Shown here one piece after another: positions 17,175 to 26,990 of a stretch of DNA of 64,000 bases. Below the pieces are notes generated by a model. That model saw only the letters and a list, made by a program, of their open reading frames with translations, was not told the DNA's origin and did no database searches. This stretch comes from SCN-69-37 sp044507065 (GTDB lineage: Bacteria > Acidobacteriota > Vicinamibacteria > Vicinamibacterales > SCN-69-37): assembly GCA_044507065.1 (NCBI GenBank), contig JBIQJY010000008.1, positions 25,382 to 89,381 of the forward strand, given 5' to 3'. Position 1 is the stretch's first letter. Every line of letters begins with the position of its first letter. Made by a program: the position numbers and the translations under genes.

Positions 17175-17184
17175 TTTGTATAAT
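17155..17184 (+). promoter_or_regulatory. Sigma-70-type promoter of the dnaK operon
   Basis: TTGACT at 17155-17160 and a perfect TATAAT at 17179-17184 are separated by 18 bases, giving a near-consensus housekeeping promoter 44 bases before the dnaK ATG. Its strength, together with the overlapping HAIR-like site, fits a repressor-controlled rather than alternative-sigma-controlled heat-shock operon. Confidence 0.75.
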
Positions 17185-17228
17185 TCAAGTCACTAAGATT
17201 TGCCATTCTCAGGGCAGGGGGACGCGTT

Positions 17229-19127
<1,899 letters not shown>

Positions 19128-19131
19128 CACC

Positions 19132-19175
19132 GCACCCGGGTGTCTCTCTGAGGCACCCGGGTGTTTCGCTTTTCT
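19132..19175 (+). terminator. Hairpin between dnaK and dnaJ (attenuator or terminator)
   Basis: Two copies of the self-complementary 10-mer CACCCGGGTG (19133-19142 and 19154-19163) can pair around an 11-base loop, followed by the T-rich TTTCGCTTTT. This fits a leaky intrinsic terminator that keeps dnaJ and hspR below dnaK. It also argues against the GTG at 19161 as the dnaJ start, since that codon lies inside the stem. Confidence 0.65.
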
Positions 19176-19187
19176 CGCGAGGACCAC

Positions 19188-20270
19188 GTGGATCTCTATG
19201 CGCTGCTCGGCCTGACGCGCACGGCGTCGGCCGCTGACGTCGACCGCGCCTATCGAAGGCTGGCGCGCCGGTATCATCCCGGCGTCAACCCCGGCGATCG
19301 TGTGGCCGAGCGCATGTACGAGCAGCTCCAGGAGGCCTACGTGGTGCTCGGCGACGCCGACCGTCGGCGCGAGTACGACCGTGGCGCGACGCGCGCGGAT
19401 GAGCCGCCGGTGGCCTTCGCCGGATTCGACTTTTCGGCGCCGGCCGAGGGACCGCTGGCCGCAACCTTCTCGGAACTGTTCGCCGATGTGTTCCAGCAGG
19501 CGGCGCGTAACGCGACGACACCGGAGCGGGGGGCCGACGTATCGGTGGACCTGACGCTGTCGTTCGAGGACGCCGTCCGCGGCTGTCAGGTGCCGCTGTC
19601 GGTCAGCCGCTACGAGCGGTGTCCCGCCTGTCGGGGCCGTGGTCACGTGGCGCACGTCGTCGCGGTATGTGCCGCGTGTCAGGGCGAAGGGGCACGGCGA
19701 TGGGCGCGCGGACACATGGTGTTCACGAAGGCCTGTGAGTCCTGCGGGGGCGACGGTCGATCCGTTCGGGAGACCTGCGGCAAGTGCGCAGGCGCCGGCA
19801 TTGCGCCGCGTGGGGACGTCGTGACGCTGTCGATTCCCCCCGGTCTCGAATCAGGGGCGCGCGTCGCCGTACCGGGCCGCGGTCATGCGGGTGCGCTCGG
19901 GGGGCCGGCCGGTGATCTCTATGTGACCGTGCGGGTGGCGGACCATCGCGTGCTCACGCGAAGCGGGGCGGACCTGCATCTGGTACTGCCGGTGGCCGTC
20001 CACGAGGCGGGCCTTGGTGCGGTGGTCGAAGTGCCGGGGCTGGACGGTCCGGTGAGCGTCCACGTCCCCCCGGGTACTTCATCGGGCGACGTCGTGGTGC
20101 TGCGCGGGCTGGGCGGCGTGCGCCCGGGAACCAGCGAGCGCGGTGACCTCGTGGTGACGATGCAGGTGACGCTGCCGGCCGTAATCGACGAGCGTTCGCA
20201 GGAACTGCTCCGCGAGTTCGGTCGATTGAACGACGGTGACGTGCGACAGGGCCTGCTCCATCGGGACTGA
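19188..20270 (+). CDS. dnaJ: DnaJ-type chaperone with HPG in place of HPD
   Basis: A protein of about 360 residues with the full DnaJ layout. The J domain covers residues 1-65, then comes a short linker. A zinc domain with four CxxCxGxG units (CPACRGRG, CAACQGEG, CESCGGDG, CGKCAGAG) is followed by the C-terminal substrate domains. The J domain reads RRYHPGVNPGD, so the catalytic tripeptide at residues 30-32 is HPG instead of the HPD that stimulates DnaK ATPase. I chose the GTG at 19188 because a GAGG ribosome site lies just upstream; the in-frame GTG at 19161 sits in a hairpin. It lies between dnaK and hspR, so it should act with this DnaK, but how well is open. Confidence 0.9.
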   Translation: MDLYALLGLTRTASAADVDRAYRRLARRYHPGVNPGDRVAERMYEQLQEAYVVLGDADRRREYDRGATRADEPPVAFAGFDFSAPAEGPLAATFSELFADVFQQAARNATTPERGADVSVDLTLSFEDAVRGCQVPLSVSRYERCPACRGRGHVAHVVAVCAACQGEGARRWARGHMVFTKACESCGGDGRSVRETCGKCAGAGIAPRGDVVTLSIPPGLESGARVAVPGRGHAGALGGPAGDLYVTVRVADHRVLTRSGADLHLVLPVAVHEAGLGAVVEVPGLDGPVSVHVPPGTSSGDVVVLRGLGGVRPGTSERGDLVVTMQVTLPAVIDERSQELLREFGRLNDGDVRQGLLHRD

Positions 20271-20303
20271 CGACGGATTCTGCCGAAAGAAGGGCACGGA
20301 CCA

Positions 20304-20744
20304 ATGGCGACGAAACGCAGCGGGGCCGGCAAGGGTTACTACATGATCAGTGCCGTCGCCCTCAAGTACAACATCCATCCGCAGACATTGCGCCTCTACG
20401 AACGCGAAGGCCTGCTGAAGCCATCGCGCACCGAGGGCAACACGCGGCTCTATTCGGACGACGACCTCGCGGAACTCGAGACGATTCTCGCGCTGACCCG
20501 GGATCTCGGCGTGAACCTCGCGGGCGTGGAAATCATCCTCAACATGCGCAAGAAGATCGATCGCATGCAGCGCGAGGTCAACGAGTTCATGACCTACGTG
20601 AAAGGAGAGCTCGCGCGCGGCCTGGGCGACTGGGAGCAGCGCCTCAACACGGCACTGGTGCCGACGTCGTCGGCCGATCTCGCGCGCCCGACCGCTCCGG
20701 ATCCGACCGCGGACTCCGAACTCGCCGGCAGTCACGAACGCTGA
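20304..20744 (+). CDS. hspR: Heat-shock repressor HspR (MerR family)
   Basis: A 146-residue MerR-family regulator. The N-terminal winged helix (YMISAVALKYNIHPQTLRLYEREGLLKPSRTEGNTRLYS, about residues 13-51) has the HPQTLRLYE recognition helix typical of HspR. A coiled-coil dimerisation helix (EIILNMRKKIDRMQREVNEF) follows. HspR, often with DnaK as co-repressor, binds HAIR operators in front of dnaK and clp genes. It is the last gene of the operon it probably represses; a HAIR-like site overlaps the dnaK promoter at 17154-17174. Confidence 0.93.
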   Translation: MATKRSGAGKGYYMISAVALKYNIHPQTLRLYEREGLLKPSRTEGNTRLYSDDDLAELETILALTRDLGVNLAGVEIILNMRKKIDRMQREVNEFMTYVKGELARGLGDWEQRLNTALVPTSSADLARPTAPDPTADSELAGSHER

Positions 20745-20804
20745 TAGCGCAACGCATCGTTCGCCGGGTGCGCGCGTGTCATCACGGTGTTATCCTTTCC
20801 GGCG

Positions 20805-21668
20805 ATGGCGTGCGCACATTGTGAAGGCACCGGTTGGCGGCCCGTGGAACACGACGGTGTGCGCAGCGTCGAGCGGTGCGTCTGCTGGCAGGACTCCGTT
20901 GCAACGCGCCTGCTCGCGGGTGCCCGTGTCCCGCCGCGCTACTCGCGCTGCGATCTCGCCTCGTTCCTGACCTACCCGAACGAACGACTCCTGGCCGCCG
21001 TCGACCGCGCGCGCCGGTTTGCCGAGGCATTTCCCGTGGTGTCGAAGGGACTGTGCCTCATCGGGCCACCGGGGATCGGTAAGACGCACATTGCGGTCTC
21101 CGTACTCCGCAAGGTGGTCGTCGAGAAGGGCGCGCGCGGGCTGTTCTACGACGTGCGCGACCTGCTGCGGATGATCCGATCGACCTACAATCCCGTCGTG
21201 CGGACCGCCGAGATGGATATCCTGCGTCCCGTGATGGAAGCCGAGCTCCTCGTCCTCGATGATCTGGGGGCCGAGAAGCCGTCCGAATGGGTCGAGGAGA
21301 CGATGAACCTGATCGTCAACACGCGCTACAACGAGCGGCGTCCGACAATCTTCACCACCAACTACGAGGATTCCCCCGACGAGACGTTGCCCGACTCGCT
21401 CAAGGTCCGCGTCGGGTTCCGCATGCACTCGCGTCTGCACGAGATGTGCGAGTTCCTCGAGTACGACGGCGGTGACTACCGCATGCTGCCGGCCAACGGG
21501 GGGCCCGAGGACCTGCTGACGATGTGGAAGCGGGGACGATCGAAGCGTGCCCTGCCGGCGCGGACGCAGGGACCAGCCAAGGCCGAGTTCTCGACGGCGC
21601 GCAGCCGCGTCGCCGATGAGAGGCCGTCGCGCGAAATCCGCTGGCCGGGGGGCAAGGCCGGCCGCTAG
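20805..21668 (+). CDS. DnaC/IstB-like AAA+ ATPase (putative helicase loader)
   Basis: A 287-residue protein. The N-terminus carries a small Cys cluster (CAHCEGTGW, then RCVCW), probably zinc-binding. The AAA+ core has Walker A GPPGIGKTH near residue 87, Walker B LLVLDDLGAEK near residue 147, and the sensor segment TIFTTNYE. A basic C-terminal tail of about 40 residues looks disordered. This matches the DnaC/DnaI helicase-loader group; IstB transposition helpers share the fold, but no transposase is nearby. The ATG at 20805 is chosen over the GTG at 20787, because the latter overlaps a promoter-like element. It stands alone between hspR and hemW. Confidence 0.82.
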   Translation: MACAHCEGTGWRPVEHDGVRSVERCVCWQDSVATRLLAGARVPPRYSRCDLASFLTYPNERLLAAVDRARRFAEAFPVVSKGLCLIGPPGIGKTHIAVSVLRKVVVEKGARGLFYDVRDLLRMIRSTYNPVVRTAEMDILRPVMEAELLVLDDLGAEKPSEWVEETMNLIVNTRYNERRPTIFTTNYEDSPDETLPDSLKVRVGFRMHSRLHEMCEFLEYDGGDYRMLPANGGPEDLLTMWKRGRSKRALPARTQGPAKAEFSTARSRVADERPSREIRWPGGKAGR

Positions 21669-21710
21669 TCCGGCGCGCTCCGGCGCCGCACGGACGACGG
21701 GCCCCCGACG

Positions 21711-22853
21711 ATGCTCGGAATTTATCTGCACGTCCCGTTCTGCCAGGCCATCTGCGCCTACTGCAACTTCAACCGCGGTTTGTATGACGAGGCGCTCAAG
21801 ACCCGCTATGTCGACGCCCTCGAGCGCGAGATCCTGGAGAATGGCGACCATCGCGCCGCCGACACGATCTTCTTTGGCGGCGGCACACCCTCGCTGCTCG
21901 ACCCGTCCGACATCGCCCGTCTGATTGCCGCGTGCCGTGCGGCCTATGCGATCGACGATGGCGCCGAGATCACGCTCGAGACGAATCCCGAAACCGTCAC
22001 GGTCGATCGGCTGGCCGCGTACCGGGCCTCCGGCGTCAACCGGCTCAGTTTCGGCGCGCAGACGTTCGACGACTCGCAGCTTCGTCGGCTCGGCCGGATC
22101 CACGATGCGTCGCGGATAGGCAGTGCCGTCGACGATGCCCGACGGGCCGGGATCGCCAACGTCAGCCTCGACCTCATGTTCTGGCTTCCGGGCCAATCGC
22201 GCGCCTCATGGCTGGACTCGGTCGAGCGCGCCGTGGCCCTTGCGCCCGAGCACCTGTCGTTCTACCTGCTCGAGCTGTATCCCAACGCGCCGCTGAAGGA
22301 CACCATGGCCCGGATGACACAGGACCCGGCGGCTGCCGGCGGCTGGCAGCAGGAGCCGGACGATGAGGCGGCCGACATGTATCTCGATGCCCTGTCGCGG
22401 TTGGATTCGGCCGGTTATGAGCAATACGAGATCTCGAATGCCTGCCGGCCGGGCCGTGAGAGCCGCCATAACCTCAAGTACTGGACCGGCGGGAACTGGC
22501 GCGGATTTGGCTGTGGAGCACATTCGACGGTTGAAGGGGTCCGGTGGCAGAACGTGGCCGGGACGCTCGACTATGTGGAACGGATGGCCACGGGCGCAGC
22601 GGTCGAATTGGATCGCCGCCAGTTGTCGACACGCGGGCGCCTCGAAGAAGCGCTCTTCACGGGGCTTCGGTTGACCGCGGGAATCGACCGGTCGCGTTTC
22701 GCGGAGCGATACGGAATCGACCCGTGGGACGAGTACGGCGAACGACTTGCCGATGCGTGTGCGGCCGGCTTCGTCTGGCACGAGTCCGGACGTTTTGGCT
22801 TGACGCGTACGGGCATGCTCGTGGCCAACGAGGTGCTCGCGACGTTCGTGTAA
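21711..22853 (+). CDS. hemW: Radical SAM heme chaperone HemW-like protein
   Basis: A 380-residue radical SAM protein. The [4Fe-4S] motif is C11xxxC15xxC18 (CQAICAYCNF), and the GGGTPSLL and ETNPETV segments that bind SAM follow, with RLSFGAQTFDD. The C-terminal part has the YEQYEISNACRPG motif and the HNLKYW segment found in HemW. These proteins were often named oxygen-independent coproporphyrinogen oxidases, but HemW lacks the HemN N-terminal extension, as here, and works in heme transfer to proteins. Lengths and motifs fit HemW. It stands 42 bases after the DnaC-like gene. Confidence 0.87.
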   Translation: MLGIYLHVPFCQAICAYCNFNRGLYDEALKTRYVDALEREILENGDHRAADTIFFGGGTPSLLDPSDIARLIAACRAAYAIDDGAEITLETNPETVTVDRLAAYRASGVNRLSFGAQTFDDSQLRRLGRIHDASRIGSAVDDARRAGIANVSLDLMFWLPGQSRASWLDSVERAVALAPEHLSFYLLELYPNAPLKDTMARMTQDPAAAGGWQQEPDDEAADMYLDALSRLDSAGYEQYEISNACRPGRESRHNLKYWTGGNWRGFGCGAHSTVEGVRWQNVAGTLDYVERMATGAAVELDRRQLSTRGRLEEALFTGLRLTAGIDRSRFAERYGIDPWDEYGERLADACAAGFVWHESGRFGLTRTGMLVANEVLATFV

Positions 22854-22944
22854 GGAACACTGCAGGGGGTTGCGGTGTCTTGTCTGTACGCTAGAGTATG
22901 TGGCGTTACAGTTTGGATTGCCCGGCGGGCAGGGGAGGCGTTTC

Positions 22945-23571
22945 ATGACGGGGTTGGGGGTTGGGTCGGCACTGAGCCGGCGCACGATGGTAGCAATGGT
23001 CTTCGCGGGTCTCGCGTTCACCGCAGTCAGTGTGCAGGCGCAAGATGCTCCCGCGGCTCCGGCACAGGAGACGGCACCTGCACCGCAGGCCGAGGCGCCG
23101 GCGGCGCCGGCCGAAGATCTGTTCAAGTTTTCGAGCGATGCCGCTTTGATCATCTGGTACATCAAGCCGGACCAGACAGCCGCGTTCGAAACCGTGTGGA
23201 ACGCAATCCGCGCGAAGCTCGCGGCGTCCGAAAAGCCGGAACTGCGGGAACTCGGTGACAGCCTCAAGGTCTTCAAGTCCACCGGCGAGGCCACGCCTCA
23301 GGGCGTCAATTACTTCTTCGTCGCGGATCCCGCGTCGAAGACGCAGAGCTACAGCCCGAGCCCGTTCCTGCTGTTCGAAACCGGGATGTTCGAGGACGCG
23401 GAGGCGCGTGAGTTGCTTGCGCAGCTCCAGGGCACGCTGAACGGGATCAATCCGCTGCCGCTCGACCGCATCGATGTCACGCCGCTGCCGCCGTCTGCGC
23501 CGGCCGCTCCCGCGGCGCCCGATGCGCCGGCGGCTCCGGCGGCTCCGGCAACTCCGGCGCCTGGACAGTAG
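22945..23571 (+). CDS. Exported hypothetical protein (paralogue of the next gene)
   Basis: A 208-residue protein with a signal peptide ending near VSVQAQD. An Ala/Pro-rich linker precedes a folded core from about residue 55 (DLFKFSSDAALIIWYIKPDQ), which ends near residue 185, before a second Ala/Pro-rich tail. The ATG at 22945 has a GGGGAGG ribosome site 7 bases upstream. The core aligns by eye with the protein coded at 23699 (Phe-Ser start, a phosphate-free hydrophobic strand, Val-Phe-Lys/Arg-Ser turn), so the two are tandem paralogues. I do not recognise the family. It is probably periplasmic. Confidence 0.75.
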   Translation: MTGLGVGSALSRRTMVAMVFAGLAFTAVSVQAQDAPAAPAQETAPAPQAEAPAAPAEDLFKFSSDAALIIWYIKPDQTAAFETVWNAIRAKLAASEKPELRELGDSLKVFKSTGEATPQGVNYFFVADPASKTQSYSPSPFLLFETGMFEDAEARELLAQLQGTLNGINPLPLDRIDVTPLPPSAPAAPAAPDAPAAPAAPATPAPGQ

Positions 23572-23629
23572 GCGCGCGCGACCGGTTTCGAACCGGCACG
23601 TGCTCGGCCGACGGGCCGGTTGCAGATCG

Positions 23630-23670
23630 AAGGGACGTCTCCGTCGCGGAGGCGTCCCTTTTGTTTTTTC
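23630..23670 (+). terminator. Rho-independent terminator
   Basis: AAGGGACG-T-CTCC pairs with GGAG-G-CGTCCCTT around a short loop, followed by TTGTTTTTT. This is a strong intrinsic terminator after the first of the two paralogous exported proteins, so the second gene probably has its own promoter. Confidence 0.9.
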
Positions 23671-23698
23671 CCGACCTACCCTCGATGAGGAGCACCGC

Positions 23699-24154
23699 AT
23701 GCAGCGCGTCGTCCTGATGGCACTGGCGGTCGCATTGGCTTCCGGGGGCAGCGGCTTGCCCGTGCACGCACAGGCTGCGCCCGGGGCCGAAGCCGAGCGC
23801 AGCGGCTATCGCTTTTCGGGCACGAAGGGCCTGCTCGTGTTCCACGTCCACGCCGACCGCGTCGGCGACTTCGAGGATGTCGTCTCGCACATCGCTCGCG
23901 GCCTTGCGACGACGATGGACCCGGTGCGGCGGCAGCAGGCGGCGGGGTGGCGGGTGTTCCGGTCGGCCGATGCGGCAGCGTCGGCCGTCTATGTGGTGTC
24001 GTTCGATCCCGTGGTTCCGGGCACCGACTACGATCCCGTGAAGATGCTCACCGAGCTGGCGCCCGACGCGGCCCAGTCGCTCTACGAGCGATTGAAGGCG
24101 GCCGTGATCCGGGTGGAACGACTGGATCTCCGGCAGATTTCACCCGAGCCCTAG
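23699..24154 (+). CDS. Exported hypothetical protein (paralogue of the preceding gene)
   Basis: A 151-residue protein with a signal peptide ending near VHAQAAP. The mature domain (GYRFSGTKGLLVFHVHADRV, then WRVFRSADAAASAVYVVSFD) parallels the core of the protein at 22945, including the spacing from the first strand to the Val-Phe-Arg/Lys-Ser motif. Unlike that protein it has no Ala/Pro-rich tails. The ATG at 23699 follows a GAGGAG ribosome site. Function unknown. It converges on the outer-membrane barrel gene with 63 bases between. Confidence 0.75.
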   Translation: MQRVVLMALAVALASGGSGLPVHAQAAPGAEAERSGYRFSGTKGLLVFHVHADRVGDFEDVVSHIARGLATTMDPVRRQQAAGWRVFRSADAAASAVYVVSFDPVVPGTDYDPVKMLTELAPDAAQSLYERLKAAVIRVERLDLRQISPEP

Positions 24155-24217
24155 CCGTTGCGCCAGGCGCGCCGGATCCACCTGCCTCGGCGTGGTGAGT
24201 CGGTAGATCGATGTGAG

Positions 24218-24697
24218 CTAGAACGCCAGGTTGACGCCCGCGTAGAAGCGCTGCGGCGTGCCGTGGTACGGGCTGCCGCGAAGGGAAAAGGCGCGGTAGT
24301 CGAGCCGCAAACGGAGCGGCCCCGCCAGCCGGATCTTGGCGCCGCCGCCGACATTTGTACCCACGTTCGTCTCGCCGTCGCCGGCAAGTCGCTCCCGATA
24401 GAAACCGCCTCCGGCCGTCAGGTAGAACTGAACGCCCGACGTGGGGGTCTGCACGAGCCCGTTCAGCATCCCCGTGCTCAGGCTGGGAGAGGCGCTGGCC
24501 AGCTCTTCTGACGTATTGGCGTACTCGAACTCGAAGCCGAAGACCACGAGGTTGATGCCGGCGGCAAAGCCGCGCACCGCGCGCGTGTCGTCGCGATTTG
24601 TCGCGCCCCAGAATGCCGTCAGGTCGGCGCGGGCCGCCGAGGGCGTGGCGACGACGGATGCGAAAGCAAGGAGGACCACGATGCGCAGATGGCTCAT
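24218..24697 (-). CDS. Putative outer-membrane beta-barrel protein
   Basis: A 159-residue protein with a signal peptide (MSHLRIVVLLAFASVVATPSAARA). Alternating hydrophobic strands such as GINLVVFGFEFEYAN, VQFYLTAGGGFYRE and GGGAKIRLAGPLRLRLDYRAF lead to the terminal aromatic RFYAGVNLAF. This pattern, with Phe as the last residue, fits a small eight-stranded OmpX/OmpW-like barrel inserted by the BAM complex. The ATG at 24697 gives a good signal peptide. Its ligand or role is not evident. It is divergent from the MeaB fusion gene. Confidence 0.75.
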   Translation of the reverse strand: MSHLRIVVLLAFASVVATPSAARADLTAFWGATNRDDTRAVRGFAAGINLVVFGFEFEYANTSEELASASPSLSTGMLNGLVQTPTSGVQFYLTAGGGFYRERLAGDGETNVGTNVGGGAKIRLAGPLRLRLDYRAFSLRGSPYHGTPQRFYAGVNLAF

Positions 24698-24761
24698 GGA
24701 CCGGATTATCGGTCCAAAGCGCGCGTCGGTGCACGGAATGGCGACGTGATATTTTGCCGCG

Positions 24762-26132
24762 ATGGATCCCCGCCGCGATACGGGACAGAACACGTTGCTT
24801 GTCGACCGCGTGACGGCGGGCGACCCGCGGGCTGCGGCCCGCGCCATTTCGATCGTCGAGGGTGGCGGCGCGCCGGCCGTCGAACTCGTCGCGCGGTTGC
24901 ACGCGCATACGGGGCGGGCGAGCCTGGTCGGGGTGACGGGACCACCGGGCGCGGGTAAGAGCACGCTGGTCGGACAGCTGGTCACGGCCTACAGGCGCAC
25001 GGGTGCCAGCGTCGCGGTGCTCGCCGTCGACCCGAGCAGCCCGTTCTCGGGGGGCGCCATCCTCGGCGATCGCGTCCGCATGCAGTCGCACGCCGAAGAC
25101 CCGCGCGTCTTCATCCGCAGCATGGCGACGCGTGGCCAGCTTGGCGGCCTGGCGGCGGCTACGGCCGACGCGATCGACGTGCTCGATGCCGCGGGCTTCG
25201 ACATCATCCTTGTCGAGACGGTCGGCGTCGGCCAGGACGAGGTCGACATCAGCCGGACCACCGACGTCTGCGTCCTCGTCCTCGTGCCGGGGGCTGGCGA
25301 TGATGTCCAGGCGATGAAGGCCGGCGTGATGGAGATCGCGGACGTCTTCGTCGTCAACAAGGCGGATCAGGCCGGTGCGGATCGCGCCGTGGTGGCCATC
25401 GAGCAGATGCTCGCGACCGACGAGCGTCGAACCAGCGCGCCGCCGCCGGTGATCCGGGCGGTGGCGACCACGGGGCAGGGTCTCGACGAACTGGTGCGGG
25501 CGATCGATGCGGGCCGCCAGGCAGTGCCGCCCGTGAATCGTCGTCGCGAGCGGTTCGAGCGCCGTTTGCGTGAGGCCGTGGCACGGCGCGCGATTGACCG
25601 GCTGCGCGCCGATGTGCTGCGGGAGGGCGAATGGGACGCCTGTGTGGCTCGTATCGAAGCGCGCGAGCAGGACCCATACGCCGCGGCCGATGCGCTCCTG
25701 GAGCGCCTGGGCACCGCGGGTCTCATCGATCACGTCGGCCTGGCCACCGACACAGCGGAGGCCAGCCTGTCGTTTTTCAGCACCCTCATGCAGCAGTCGG
25801 CCGGGCCCCACGAGGACGTGCCATCACAGGGCGTTCGTGTGCGTTTTGTCGAGACCGGAGATACCCGGATCGAGGTCATCGAGTCGATTGACGCGGATGC
25901 GCCATTTGCGCGGTCACTCCGATCGCGCGGGCCCGGGCTGCATCACCTTGCGCTGCGGGTGGCCGACCTCGACACGACGCTGGCGCGGCTCGCGGATGCC
26001 GGCGTGCGGCTGATCGATCGCACGGGCCGCCCCGGTGCGCACGGCACCCGCGTCGCGTTCGTGCATCCGGCGAGCACCAGCGGCGTGCTGGTCGAGCTGG
26101 TCGAACACGGAGGCCACGATGCGCATCGGTGA
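24762..26132 (+). CDS. MeaB GTPase fused to methylmalonyl-CoA epimerase
   Basis: A 456-residue two-domain protein. Residues 1-315 are a MeaB/ArgK G3E-type GTPase with Walker A GPPGAGKS (about 60-67), AVDPSSPFSGGAILGDRVRM, the VETVGVGQDE switch and the NKAD guanine motif. MeaB protects and reloads adenosylcobalamin-dependent methylmalonyl-CoA mutase. From about residue 321 a glyoxalase-fold methylmalonyl-CoA epimerase domain follows, with likely metal ligands in DHVGLA, GLHHLAL and the final VLVELVEH. Both parts act on the same propionate pathway, so the fusion makes sense. No stop or frameshift separates them. The mutase genes are not in the window. The 3' end overlaps the next gene by 14 bases. 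Confidence 0.9.
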   Translation: MDPRRDTGQNTLLVDRVTAGDPRAAARAISIVEGGGAPAVELVARLHAHTGRASLVGVTGPPGAGKSTLVGQLVTAYRRTGASVAVLAVDPSSPFSGGAILGDRVRMQSHAEDPRVFIRSMATRGQLGGLAAATADAIDVLDAAGFDIILVETVGVGQDEVDISRTTDVCVLVLVPGAGDDVQAMKAGVMEIADVFVVNKADQAGADRAVVAIEQMLATDERRTSAPPPVIRAVATTGQGLDELVRAIDAGRQAVPPVNRRRERFERRLREAVARRAIDRLRADVLREGEWDACVARIEAREQDPYAAADALLERLGTAGLIDHVGLATDTAEASLSFFSTLMQQSAGPHEDVPSQGVRVRFVETGDTRIEVIESIDADAPFARSLRSRGPGLHHLALRVADLDTTLARLADAGVRLIDRTGRPGAHGTRVAFVHPASTSGVLVELVEHGGHDAHR

Positions 26133-26961
26133 CATCGACGTGCACCCCCTCAGCGACGGCACGTTCTGGCTCGATGGTGGCGCCATGTTCGGCGTCGTTC
26201 CCCGCGCCTTGTGGGAAAAACACACGGTGGTCGACGCGCGGCACCGGATTCCGATGAGCCTGACGCCGCTGCTCGTCCGGACGGCCGGGCTCAACGTGCT
26301 CGTCGATGCGGGCATCGGCGACAAGCTGTCGCCGAAGGAAATCGCCATCTACGGCGTCGATCGGGCCCACGATCTCGATCGATCGCTGGCGGATCTGGGA
26401 CTGTCGGCCCGGGACATCGATGTCGTCGTGGCCACGCACCTGCATTTCGATCATGCGGGCGGTTTCACGACGGTGGTCGACGGCCGGGTCGTGCCGAAGT
26501 TCCCTCGTGCGCGCCACATCATCCGGCGGGGCGAGTGGGAGGATGCCACGCATCCGCACGAGCGCAATCGTGCGAGCTACCTGGCCGAGAACTACGTACC
26601 GCTGGCCGATGCGGGCCTGGTGGACTTTGTCGACGAGGATGGCGAGGTGCTGCCGGGCATGAGTGTCTGGCGCACCGGCGGGCATACCCAGCATCACCAG
26701 CTCGTCCGCATCGATTCGGAGGGGAAGACGGGGCTCTTTCTCGCGGACCTCGTGCCGACGGCCGCGCACCTGCCCGACGCCTGGATCATGGGCTACGACC
26801 TGTATCCGATGGACACGCTGGCCGCCAGGAAACGCTGGATTGCCGAGGCGATCGCGCGCGAGTACGTTATCTTCTTCGAGCACGATCCGGGCATCCGGGC
26901 CGGGATCATCCGTGTGGAGGATGGCCGGCGCCGCGTCGAGGTCCTGTCCGACGCACCGTAG
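26119..26961 (+). CDS. MBL-fold metallo-hydrolase
   Basis: A 280-residue metallo-beta-lactamase-fold protein. The zinc motif THLHFDHAGG lies near residue 105, further ligand His residues are in GGHTQHH, and the last is in IFFEHDP. The start ATG overlaps the MeaB-epimerase gene by 14 bases, which suggests co-translation. The family includes lactonases, thioesterases and phosphodiesterases, and the sequence does not reveal the substrate. The AHLP and GYDLYPMDT stretches resemble uncharacterised quorum-quenching-like members, but I would not assign that role. Confidence 0.85.
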   Translation: MRIGDIDVHPLSDGTFWLDGGAMFGVVPRALWEKHTVVDARHRIPMSLTPLLVRTAGLNVLVDAGIGDKLSPKEIAIYGVDRAHDLDRSLADLGLSARDIDVVVATHLHFDHAGGFTTVVDGRVVPKFPRARHIIRRGEWEDATHPHERNRASYLAENYVPLADAGLVDFVDEDGEVLPGMSVWRTGGHTQHHQLVRIDSEGKTGLFLADLVPTAAHLPDAWIMGYDLYPMDTLAARKRWIAEAIAREYVIFFEHDPGIRAGIIRVEDGRRRVEVLSDAP

Positions 26962-26990
26962 CAGGTCTTCTCCGTATCCTTCTTATCTCT

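Noticed and set aside
20805..21668. The DnaC-like ATPase as an IstB transposition helper
   Set aside because: There is no IstA-type transposase or terminal inverted repeat nearby, and the N-terminal Cys cluster fits a stand-alone loader better.
23582..23599. Palindrome CCGGTTTCGAACCGG as an operator
   Set aside because: It lies downstream of a gene and just before a strong terminator, with no promoter nearby. It may only extend the terminator structure.
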